From Heliocybe sulcata (taxonomy: Eukaryota; Basidiomycota; Agaricomycetes; Gloeophyllales; Gloeophyllaceae), in assembly GCA_004369045.1 (NCBI GenBank), contig ML213514.1:852596-916595 (forward strand): a stretch of DNA of 64,000 bases, given 5' to 3'. This document shows positions 53,929 through 64,000 of the stretch, one piece after another. Both the position numbers and the translations under genes were made by a program. A model generated the notes under the pieces. That model was not told where the DNA came from. It searched no databases and saw nothing but the letters and a program-made list of their open reading frames with translations. The number at the start of each line of letters is the position of its first letter. Within the stretch, counting starts at the first letter, position 1.

Positions 53929-56900
53929 ATGCCCATCTCGTTTCCAATCGGTTCTATTCCTGCAGCACTAGCCTTGGCGTTGCTTGTGGCTCGACTCCCT
54001 CTTCCAAAGTCGGTTCAGAGGGCGGTGAATGTCTTGAAGTCGCCTTTCGAGGCGTTCATTCCCCTCGAGGAAGCTGAAATATCGCTCCGGGGAGAGGGCG
54101 ATGCTACAGTAAATGACCCTGCAACTCGTTCTGCTGCACCGCTCTGGCGTACCGTCGTTCTGTCCTGGGTCGCCCTGCTGGAGAGTCTAATTTGGCTCGG
54201 TATTGCATGCTACCGGATTATCGTGGCGCACGACATCGATGCTCTAGAACTCAGTGAAGCTCTCGCGATCTCAGCATCCTGGTTATATGCCGCTCTCAAA
54301 CCTATCCTTGTCCCTACGCCCACAGTTCCCTACGGCCTTTTCCTCCTGTACACTGCCCATCTCGCTGTTGCGACAGTCTTTCTGGCGTCTCCACTATACG
54401 ACTACAATGTGGATGATAGAACTCTCCCGCCTACCTGGGGCTTGATCGCACTGGCCTCAAACATCACGTTAATCCTGCTTTTGCTTACTGTCGTCGTTCA
54501 CATGCCCCTCGCCGTACCCCGAGTTGGCGTAAGAAAGGAGGACATCGGTGTCTCTGTCTCTCCAGAGGAATACACTAGTTTATGGAAGTGGCTGACCTTC
54601 GACTGGGTACGGCCTCTGGTACAGCGAGGCAGAAGGAGTACTCTCAATGAGGAAGATGTCTGGAATCTCAGTCCTACTATGCGAGCGCGCGTAGTATTCG
54701 CCAAATTCCAGCAGATCCAACAAACGTCTATTGTCTATCGCTTATGGCGAGCAAACTCGCAGGACTTCCTAATGGACTTCATCCTCACGTGGACCACCGT
54801 GGTGTGCAACTATGCTGGACCATTCTTCCTGAAGAAGATCCTCTCGGCTATCGAAGACGGCCCGCGTGAAAGTCTGTCGCGAGCGTTTGTTTTTGCGTGC
54901 CTCTCGTTTTTGGCACACGTCCTGAAGGGAGAGTCGGAGCTGCAGCACTTGTGGTATGGGAGGCGCGCGGCGACCAGACTTAGAACTGAGCTGCAGGCGG
55001 CAATATACGAGAAGGCTCTGAAACGAAAGGATTACTCTGGAGTTGTCCCGAAAGATAAGCAAGGCAGCGATACGTCGGCGGATAACAAGGACGGGGAGAA
55101 ACCAAAAGCTGGTGCTGGTATTGGGAAAATCGTGAACCTGATGTCTTCTGATGTTGAGCGGGTCTGTTCCGCCATTCTCTCTTATTCAGTCGTGTTAATG
55201 ACGGCTCGATTCGCAGATTGTGACCATATCGCAAATACTGTTCTACATATACTCAGGTACGGGAAGCGCACCGCAGGTATTCTTCGAACTGACGGTCCGT
55301 CGCCTCAGCGCCCTTTGAGATCGCCTTGGGGGCAGTCTTCCTGTATGAGTACGTTACCGTCCCTATTGCCGATCGTCGTAATGGACCTTATGATATCGCC
55401 TCAGGCTGCTCGGATGGTCAGCCTTCTCCGGTTTCATCGCCTTCGTCCTCGCGTTTCCCGTGAGCAGATGGCTCACCCAGCGCGCAGTGCGCATGCGGCG
55501 CGACTTGTCTGCAGCGCAGGATAAGCGGGCAAGTGCTGTCAACGAGCTCATAGGCGCTGTGCGGTTTATCAAGTTCTTCGCGTGGGAGGGGAGGTGGATT
55601 AATCGTGTGATGGAGGCCAGGAAGAATGAGCTCTATTGGATAAGGAGAGGTAGGAGTTGCTATTCCGATTCTCTGAGCCGTGCTTAATGGCCATTTCTAG
55701 GTCGGATCAACGTCCTCCTCTTTCACGCGTTATACGTGCTGTCGCCGGTCCTCATTACTTTGATATCGTTCTTCACCTATGTTGCGCTGGGGAATCAGCT
55801 GAACGTCTCCACTGCCTTCACTGTGAGTTGTGAATCTCTTCGCAAAAAGTTCTTCGAGTCACCTCTGTCTCCCCAGGCTCTAGCACTCTACGCCATGATC
55901 AGGTGAGTAGCCTCGGGACAAGGATGTTATGAAAAGTACGAGTTGAACTGCGTCGCAGGGATCCGATGAATATCATCCCAATCTGGCTCTTGCAGATCGC
56001 CGACGTGAGTATCGCTCCAGCTATCCCGAATATTTCTTAACGCGCGATTTGTCATCAGACGACAGTTGCACTGCGTCGTATTGAAACTTATCTGAACGAA
56101 GACGAAGTCGATGGAGGTGTCTCTTCCCTGGAAGAAGCAGGTGATACCGTGGCTGCGCAGAGAGGATTGGCCATCATCGAGGGTACCTTCAAGTGGAACG
56201 AAGTAGAACAGTCTCCAGAGGTCGTGACTGCTCAGGCTCGAGACCACATCGAGAGTACCAACGAGGGAACGGGAGAAACAGATGTTCAGTCCAATCCTGA
56301 CCTCAGCACCACCGGCGATCACGACTTTAGGTTGAGGGATATAGATGTCACATTCCCAGAAGGCAAGCTTACCCTCATTACGGGGCCAACGGCGTGTGGG
56401 AAGACGGCTCTTCTGGTGACAATCTTCTGAAATCCAGGAATCCTCAATGCACTGAATGTTCTTCCAGATGGCACTCCTCGGCGAGATGACAATTCTCTCT
56501 GGACGCATTTCGTTGCCTAAGGATACCTCGAAAATCGACTCTGACGGTCTCGTGCACGCTATATCCTACGCTTCTCAGAGCCCGTGGCTGCGGCACCAGT
56601 CTATCAAGGACAATATCCTCTTTGGGCATATACTGGATCAGAAACGATATGAAGCCGTTGTAGAGGCTTGTGCTTTGAAGCCGGACTTCGAGATACTGGA
56701 GGATGGTGACGCTACTGAGATAGGTGCTGGGGGCATAAGTCTCTCCGGGGGACAAAAGGCAAGGTGCGGATTTCCTCTTGCTTAACGGCATTCCAGTCTC
56801 CATCTCGTACTGAATGACGCTGGAAGGGTTGCACTGGCTCGCGCTGTGTATGCACCTACGAAGTATGTGTTGTTGGATGATCCATTGAGCGCTGTGGTAC

Positions 56901-59900
56901 GGCTTCGCTGTCAGCCCTGTTGAACCTGTCTGTTAACTCGCGCACGCAGGACAGTCATACAGCTCGCCACATCTTTGAACGACTCCTATGTGGACCTGTA
57001 CTCCAAGGCCGTACTGTGGTTTGTCTAAGTCTTATTTACTGTGATAACTAATCAGCTCAACATGTTCTGTCGCCAGTTGCTTGTCACTCATCATGTATCA
57101 CTGGTACTTCCAGGAGCTAATTACGTTGTTCGGCTATCAGATGGTCGCATCGATCTCAAAGGAACGGTTGAAGACCTTCGTAGTCAAGGTGTCTTAGATG
57201 AGGTGTGGCGAGACATCCCCGACACCGAGGACGTAACTGTCGAGAAGACCGAGGAAGACCTTGCGAAGGAGGCTGAACAAGAGCTTGTTGGAGATGTAAA
57301 ATCAGATGATGGAAATGCTTCTGACAGGAAGAAGCCAAGAACATTAGTCGAAGAGGAGCACAGGGAGGCGGGGAGCGTGAAGTGGCACATATATCAGACT
57401 TACCTGACCGCCTCGTGCGTTACATCCTGATCATCTACAGTATAAACCTGATGTCGTTTTAGATCATACTGGACGTGGGCTGTCATCCTACTCCTCATTG
57501 CTCTGAACCAGGTTCTGAGCATAAGTGAGAAATTGTGGATCAAGGTGGGCCTGACGCCAGAGTCATATACTTAGAGACTTACAAGCTTAATTACGAGGTC
57601 TGGGGTGAAGCATACCCGCTACATCAGAGCAACATCGCTGCATTCTCGCTCCAGGACAGCAAGCATCAGACTGTCATTGGTTTCGGCCCATCTATGACGA
57701 ATGCTATCGCCCGTATTCCCGCCATCCACGCCCTGACTGCCCATATATCGAGATGGCCAGATGCCCAACAGCATCCTATGTATTACATTGGGATATATGC
57801 CGCTATTAGTCTCGGCACTGCGTTCGTAGACGTCGGGTTCGTAGTGACTCAACTCATTGGATCACTCCGAGCGTCGCGATTATTGTTCGAGCGACTGCTG
57901 GTTACTGTGGTGCGCGCTACGATGCGCTGGCATGATGTCACGCCGCAAGGTGCGCTCCTTGACGACATCTTGGTGGTAAATCTGACCACGGTCTCCAGGC
58001 CGCATCCTGAATAGATTTACTAAGGTCTGTGCAAGGATTGTCAAGCTCTCGCAGCATAACTGACGGTGCATTACAGGACATGGATACCGTCGATTCCTCG
58101 CTAGCACAGTCCATGCTCAGTATGAACATTGCCCTAGGCGGCTTCCTCGCTGCTGTGCTAGCTGTTACGTGAGTATCCACCGTGCCGATTCTCCAAGTAG
58201 TGCTCAGTTATTCTTCCCACCTAGCGTCTTCTTCCCAGTTTTCTTGATCCCTGCAGCACTCCTGGGCTTCATTTATTTTCACCTTGCCGTTGGATACCTG
58301 AACACTGGTCGAGATCTACGTCGGATGGAGTCCAACAGCCGCTCTCCTATATTCTCCGGTTTTCAGGAACTGTTACAAGGCATTGTGACGGTCCGTGCCT
58401 TCTCGGCCGAGAGGAGATTCCTGCAAGAATTTCTTGAGAAGATGGACCTCACTACCAAAGTAATTGATCGTCTCCTGCATATCGGATTCTGCTAAGGATC
58501 GGCGTCTAGATGTGGTATGCATTTTGGATGACGAATCGCTGGCTATCATTCAACTTCGATCTCCTCGGCGCATCTGCAGTATTCGTCACAACTCTGCTGT
58601 CGTTGACTCAATACGTGTCCGCTGGGGTCGCTGGTCTATGTATCACATCCGCTATGACATTCTCGGACCGGATTTACTGGGCCTGCCGCTATTGGACAGC
58701 CTTAGAGCTCGACCTGAAGTACGTCCACCATCCGCCTGGAGTTTTCTATCTCACAAGTCTTTCCTAGTTCTGTGGAGCGAGTAGTGGAATATTTGGATGT
58801 GCCGCAAGAACCTCCGGCTTTCATAGAGTCCAATAGACCGCCGGCATATTGGCCCTCCAGCCACACCTCGGGTACCATGCTCTCAGTGGAGGACCTGGTT
58901 GTCAAATATGCTCGTGATTTACCACCTGTCCTCCATGGTATCTCCTTTTCATTGAAACCGGGAGAACGGGTGGGTTTGCTGGGTCGGACAGGTGCGTCAA
59001 AAGGTATTAAAAAAATATGGGAAGTGTTGAAATTGTCTAGGAAGCGGCAAATCCACTTTGGCGATGAGTCTACTGCGATTCGTATGTGGATTCAGTCCTT
59101 CTTCATTCCTCGACTGAAGAGTGTCAGGTGGATCCCGTTTCAGGACGGATAGTCATTGATGGCATTGACATATCGACCATCGGCCTCCACGACTTACGGT
59201 CTCGCATTGTAAGTCTTCTCCGCTTTCTCTCATATCTATTGCTCAATCATCTATCTTCGTAGACGTTCATTCCGCAGGTACCAGGAGTTCTGACCATTAA
59301 TTCCGAGCTGTGGTATTGACTGATCGTACAGGACGCCGCCCTGTTCTCAGGAACTCTGCGCGAGAATTTGGATCCTTTCAGTGAGTCTTTTGGTATGGGC
59401 GCACTTTCTCGACGCGCTCATCGTGATCTCACAGACGAACATAGCGACGAGGAGTGTACGGACGTCTTGCACCGGGTGCACATGATCAGCAAGAGTGCTT
59501 ATAACTCTCGGGTACCTTCTAGACGAGCTTCCGTCGATGGCACAGAGGCAGAAGCTCCCGTCGCGTCGGGCGACTTGTCGCCGGAGGGTACCACTATCGT
59601 GGACAGGAAGACTGCTGTCAACCTGGAGACACAGGTATCCTCCGGTGGTGCGAATTTTTCGCAAGGTCAAAGGTTAGCTGTCATAGAACAATCTCAGTGA
59701 TCAATCACTCAGTACCACCTAGACAACTAATCGCTCTGGCTCGAGCTATGCTTAGGCGGAGCTCTATGATCATCCTTGACGAGGCGACCAGCAGCATCGA
59801 CTTCGACACGGACGAGAAGATCCAGCAGACGATCCGCGAAGAATTTGGCGGAGCCTTGCTCCTTACCGGTGAGTCCGTCCTCTGTGTGCTTCTCTGTGTT

Positions 59901-60116
59901 TGTCTGAAGACGCGCTACTCCTTGGATCCAGTGGCCCACCGCTTACGCACTGTGATTGACTATGACCGCTTGATCGTGCTTGACAATGGCCGCATCGCGG
60001 AGTTCGACACGCCGTATGCGTTGATAAAGAAGGAGGACGGGATTTTTAGGCATATGTGTTTGAGAAGCGGGATGTTCGCAGAGCTGGAGACTATGGCAAA
60101 AGGCTCGGCTGAGTAG
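53929..60116 (+). CDS. ABCC (MRP-type) full ABC transporter
   Basis: A plasma- or vacuolar-membrane ATP-driven exporter of conjugates or metabolites. The first exon is long (start ATG 53929; an earlier in-frame GTG is not needed) and encodes the N-terminal helices of TMD0 and L0 (SLWKWLTFDWVRPLVQRGRR). Splicing at many short introns restores the frame throughout. It gives TMD1 (MSSDVERIVTIS, APFEIALGAVFLYELLGWSA, NELIGAVRFIKFFAWEGRW). NBD1 has Walker A GPTACGKT, signature SLSGGQKAR, Walker B YVLLDDPLSAVDSHT and LVTHH. TMD2 has GRILNRFTKDMDTVDSSLA. NBD2 has GRTGSGKST split by an intron, QDAALFSGTLRENLDP, ANFSQGQRQ, SMIILDEATSSID and VAHRL. All catalytic motifs are present, so it is probably functional. 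The substrate is unknown. It lies 3 kb from the six-cysteine peptide array. Confidence 0.9.
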
Positions 60117-60255
60117 GATCCTATGTGAGCCTGGCATGATAGTACCAGTACTAGCCCTTGCTAGGATACGAAAGTCGGCGCGATTTGTAGGTACATGACT
60201 GCTTGAGCAATGAAATACAAGAATTAGAGAGTTACGCAGTCCATTTCGTCGCCCG

Positions 60256-61026
60256 CTAGAACCACCCGAAGCCAAACCAATCAAGGAGAGTCCACACTGT
60301 GGCTTGTCCTTCTCCAGGGAGCGTCACACGGAGCAACTCGTCCATGGTCACATTCCTCCAGACCTCAACCGGTATCCATCCGATGTAGGCCCTGTCTCCA
60401 AATCCCCCGATCCAATACACATTCTGCACAACAAGCCTAACCCATCTCGACCTGTGAATCCGGTTACCCGGCAGCCACGCCTTCGCATCACGATGGTGCT
60501 GCACAAAGCACGCAACGACTTCACTCTTCTGAACATCTTCGTGTGGAAGATCCTCGAGATACCCCACGAGTGAGAAGCGCGGAAGAGATGCGAAGCTGTA
60601 GTACCGCGTGTGTGCATCCGGGGGGACCCAGCGCATAGAGAGGGTGACGTTGGACCCTGCCGCGGCGTTCTTGAAGCTCGTGGCAATGTCTACCGCAAGG
60701 ATTGTGGGGTGCCCTGTCTCGGGCTCGCAGTCTGCGAAGTAGTCCATGAGCCCGATTGGTGTCCCCCCAAGACCCTCCGGGCGGTCCTCTGAAACGCTGG
60801 CATTAGTGGTTGGGAACACGGTGCTCAATGTACCGATAGTGGTCAGGTGCATGATGCGCCGCGCGAGGATGGCTGATTCGTGAAGGGTAGGGATCTTGGC
60901 TTGGGCATCGGCGCCACCAGACTGGGGGTTGGCGAATACGTGCTGCGGGTCATCCCAGAGCGCGACAGATGAAGCGGCTGTACTTAGAGTGATGCATGCA
61001 AGAGAGAGGGCTAAAATGTTGCGCAT
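60256..61026 (-). CDS. CREG-like secreted protein (pyridoxamine-oxidase-like split barrel)
   Basis: 256 residues without introns from ATG 61026, which opens a signal peptide (MRNILALSLACITLSTAASS). The frame continues 12 codons upstream from a non-ATG codon, which I do not use. The body follows the CREG family: ESAILARRIMHLTTIGTLST, then GTPIGLMDYFADC, GHPTILAVDIATSFKNAAAG, NVTLSMRW, and the glycoprotein-like tail with RWVRLVVQNVYWIGGFGDRA and YIGWIPVEVWRNV. CREG proteins have the FMN-oxidase barrel but lack enzyme activity in the animal members studied. They are secreted or lysosomal glycoproteins. Asn-x-Ser/Thr sites are present. It converges with the ABCC gene (139 nt between ends). Confidence 0.85.
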   Translation of the reverse strand: MRNILALSLACITLSTAASSVALWDDPQHVFANPQSGGADAQAKIPTLHESAILARRIMHLTTIGTLSTVFPTTNASVSEDRPEGLGGTPIGLMDYFADCEPETGHPTILAVDIATSFKNAAAGSNVTLSMRWVPPDAHTRYYSFASLPRFSLVGYLEDLPHEDVQKSEVVACFVQHHRDAKAWLPGNRIHRSRWVRLVVQNVYWIGGFGDRAYIGWIPVEVWRNVTMDELLRVTLPGEGQATVWTLLDWFGFGWF

Positions 61027-62231
61027 GGCGGCGACGTTGATGGGAATGGGCTCAGAGACCAACCTCTCCTCTTTATGGCCACGCAGCTTAGCGGCATGGT
61101 AGTCACGGTCACAGTCGCGTCGGGTGCTGTCACGCGATTCATTACGTACGGGTAGGGCCGATGAATGCAGAAACCCTTTGCTGCATGAAATCCTTACTCA
61201 CTGATATCAGTGGTCTATGGTTCGAAGCATCGCATGGGCCGCCGTGCTTGTCATGGTCTGACTATTGAGCGAATTGAAATAGTTCGGGTGAGCCTTGGGG
61301 CGCAAAATGTGAATTCATCGCAAATGAAAGCATATCTAATATCAATGTACTTGGTTGTGTTAGCGGTGCAGCTGGATGTGTCTTCGAAAGCCGAGTCGGT
61401 GTGATGCATGATGCATGAATACAGATTGATATTTTATATTTTTGAGCCCTTGCAACCCCGGGGCCGCGACACAGGTCTTGCAGGGTCGCCTTCATACGTT
61501 ATCCGTACCGGGTCTCTTCATCACGACATATCAGGGAAGGGCGTCCTTCAGAGAATCCGAGTTAGAATTTGTCGGCTTTTCTTATGGAAGGCGGTCATCC
61601 TCTGGTACAGAAAACATCCCGCACCTTCTATCAGTGTGCAAAGTAAATCGTAATAGAGCTTGAAATTGTAATTTTGGGTCAGAGAAGAAGGTCGACAAGG
61701 AACGCGCGTATATAAACGCTGACTTCAGGGCTGTCCATACATGTCCAACAACCTCTGTGGGATTACCTGTAGCTCGTCAGCTATGATGGGCAATGCATTT
61801 CCCCTGCGGCAGCCAATAACGTATTCGTGTCGGTATCAGGTATCAGGCCACGTTGTCGCCGGCAAGTTCCGCGTGTATGTCGGACCCGGCACGTTCCCGG
61901 CGGCATATTGGTGGGGCCTCGAGGTTCTTGTCAGCCCCACTCCGCCGACTGTTTGGGAAAGCCTATATGCTCCTGCTCGATTAATCCTGTCTCCTGCGAT
62001 CAGATGATAAGGAAATGGACACAATCCAGAGAAATTTCAGCAATTGGCCCAGCATTCGATGCACTTGAGCGGTCTCAAAGAAACGGCATTGGAGACGGCC
62101 TACGGAACGCCCAATGCAGATGCACGTTACCGGTTTCTTGGTATCAAAATCACTTCTCTCGTAGCGGACCTCGAATGTATGGCTCGTAGTAAGCCAATTG
62201 ATAGTCAGGCGGCGCCTCTTCTCTATCCCCC
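61027..62231. other. 1.2-kb stretch, no gene recognised
   Basis: A TATATAAAC element at about 61708-61716 precedes a frame starting at 61741, but no domain or good exon chain follows. It may be the promoter and 5' part of the gene at the right edge. Nothing else is supported. Confidence 0.35.
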
Positions 62232-64000
62232 ATGTCCCTGCCCTCGTTTTCTGCCGTCGACCAGGCTTGTATGCGCTCAGCCAGTTCCTGCGGTAGCGCC
62301 GGTATGCTCGTGCCTGAGGACGAGGCCATCGCTGATGTCGACGTAGTCGAGTCTCGACGTGGCGACAAGCCGGTTTCTGTCAGTTCATTCCTGCCTTATC
62401 TTAGTTTTCCTTCTGACCGACGTCCTCAGGCAACTTCAAGGGCACCTAAGCGAGAAGAGGTTCGCAGTGGAGCAGCTAACAGCGAGGTTAGTACTTGCTT
62501 CTTGATGCCAGTGAAGCGGGATTTGCTTATTTTCGGGACCTTTCTCAGCATCTGGACTGTGCGGCTGCGAGTCTCGTCGCCGTTGGTTTTCTGAGATCAA
62601 TCAACATCTCCCTTCCGACGACGTACGCAGAGGCAACGAACGTGTGTACCTTTTTTTAGTGCGCGGTTCACCGGTACTGACATGGGTATATGCGCCCCAT
62701 TAGTTAGCGGACCGGTTCCCCCAATACAAACTAGCCATATTATCGCTTTCAACCCACCTCCCTCGGGAGCCGCATCCCTGGGTCACTTCCGCGAGCAGCG
62801 TCAACGCCATAGGCTCCGAAGTCACGGACAACAGCGAAGCAAGAGCTTGTTGTCGCCATGGTTCTCAAAGCAGCTTGACTCTGCCCGGTCCTGCGGAGGT
62901 GCGGGTCCGCGTTCGCGTTGCGGCGGACGAGATAATGCTGCCTGTCCCGGGAGATACCAAGGTCCCTGCTCGCCCTGGTGTTCTGCCCGAACGGCCGTGC
63001 AATGCACCCTACTTCTTCCCGCCCGCCTCTCGCCGTCCGCGGTGCTGTTATAGCCAATCAGTCCTCACAGAACATAGTCCGATGCAAATTCAGCCAATGG
63101 GTCCCTTTTTCGATGGGTTGCTAGCGGCAAGTAAAGAGTGTCCTTCCAGTCGTCCGGGCCTCCTCACTCGTCGCCGCTACCAACACGGTGGTCCGCTCAG
63201 CATCGTTTCGAGACAAAACCCTGCTCCAGACGGATTCTTACTGCCTCCTATGATGGCGCCTGCTGCGCACCCTGCTGGATCGTTGAGGCCGCTCACGATG
63301 ACAGCGATGACCGAGTTCGACTTGACTTGCGACTTACCGGAAATAATGAGGCGGATGATACTGGATATGGATCCGGCGGGAGCAGTACCGCTGTCTCATG
63401 TGGGTCCGAAGAGGTCGCCCGCTGAGACTGTTGGATGGCACAGCAGGGAGATTGTGTTCGGCGAAGGCCACTCGCCACGGAGTCGGCGAGGAAATGGATG
63501 GTTTCGTGTCCACAAGACGGCCGGTCCTGGAAATAGTAACTATCGGCGGACAAGATCGAATTCTTCATTACAAGGTCAGGATCAAACTCAATCTCTGGTT
63601 GCAGGAGAGAGTCAGCCAGGGATTGCTGACGATGACTTTGATCCGGGTGTTGTCTCTACACAGGCTATTGAATCGGATCATCTGGCGTCTATTCAGAACG
63701 CTCTTCCTAGGCCGCGATCCACGGGCTATCCGCCGCCGCATGGTACTGGCCAGTCGCCTCCGTCCCCATCGCCATTGTCTCAGTCGTCTTCTCCCTCAGC
63801 CTCTCGCAAAGGCGTATCCCATCCTCCACGCACTGGCCGGACCACGAGGTCGCCGCCCTCTTTGGACTCTACATTAGGGAATGCATCAATTTCGCCGTCA
63901 TTTTCCCCCACGAATCTATCTAGCACGAATTTCCATTCTTCAAAGGACGGAAGCAACAGAGAGCCTCGCCAGCGGATATCCACCCCAATTGCTTCCGATA
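62232..64000 (+). CDS. unrecognised Ser/Pro-rich protein, runs off the right edge
   Basis: The exons 62232-62372, 62430-62486, 62549-62641 and 62704 to the window end join in one frame with GT-AG introns. The last exon is open for 432 codons without a stop, so the gene continues beyond the window. I do not recognise a domain. The early part contains EATNLADRFPQYKLAILSL, possibly alpha-helical. The later part is rich in Ser, Pro, Arg and Thr (for example GTGQSPPSPSPLSQSSSPSA), as in disordered regulatory proteins. ATG 62232 is the first in this frame but an upstream exon cannot be excluded. The shared phase 0 of all introns and the long stop-free frame are the main support. Confidence 0.6.

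Noticed and set aside
53929-60116. The ABC transporter at first looks broken by many stops and frame changes.
   Set aside because: Each break lies in a short GT-AG intron. Splicing restores all ABCC motifs in one frame, so I call it intact.
61027-61062. Upstream extension of the CREG-like protein.
   Set aside because: It starts at a non-ATG codon and would bury the signal peptide.
1-64000. CRISPR arrays, bacterial operons or Shine-Dalgarno sites.
   Set aside because: The sequence is eukaryotic with spliceosomal introns, and no spaced direct-repeat array was seen.

Overview
The window is nuclear DNA of a filamentous basidiomycete, almost certainly a mushroom-forming Agaricomycete. Nearly every gene is split by GT-AG introns of about 45-80 nt, and the family mix (DUF6534 membrane protein, DUF6532 remnant, HVA1/DUF2945 protein, HET-domain protein, opsin-like protein, Zn2Cys6 regulators, KDZ transposase debris) is typical of that group. 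No rRNA, tRNA or CRISPR array was seen. Exon structures were worked out by hand from splice sites and reading frame.

Layout. 0.9-8.9 kb: two complete Zn2Cys6 transcription-factor genes in convergent orientation, with a small HVA1/DUF2945-type gene between them. 8.9-10.7 kb: no recognisable gene, but three copies of a roughly 25-nt motif in mixed orientation. 10.7-14.1 kb: a two-domain cysteine-rich secreted protein, a flavin-reductase-like protein and a DUF6534 membrane protein. 15.8-19.5 kb: a long unrecognised multi-exon gene facing a RING-finger gene. 20.5-26.7 kb: ERV41, a HET-domain protein and an isochorismatase-like protein. 26.9-30.4 kb is damaged: a KDZ transposase tail abuts a 5'-truncated, frameshifted tRNase Z copy, followed by a small Ser/Lys-rich gene and a frameshifted DUF6532 remnant. 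30.9-31.8 kb: an opsin-related protein without the retinal lysine.

34.9-42.5 kb holds three paralogous genes, each encoding six about 60-residue FG-GAP/VCBS-like blades, with an epoxide hydrolase gene in the array. 44.9-51.2 kb holds monothiol glutaredoxin Grx3/4, a 2-oxoglutarate/Fe(II) oxygenase, and five paralogous 50-58 aa secreted six-cysteine peptides all on the minus strand, plus an inverted truncated copy of one peptide gene's 5' end. 52.4-61.0 kb: RNase P/MRP subunit POP4, a complete intron-rich ABCC transporter and a CREG-like secreted protein. The right edge carries an unrecognised Ser/Pro-rich gene that runs off the window.

Housekeeping genes (ERV41, GRX3/4, POP4) are interspersed with lineage-specific, locally amplified families. 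The strongest candidates for something undescribed are the six-cysteine peptide array and the blade-repeat protein array. The oxygenase inside the peptide array and the ABCC transporter beside it invite, but do not prove, a functional link.
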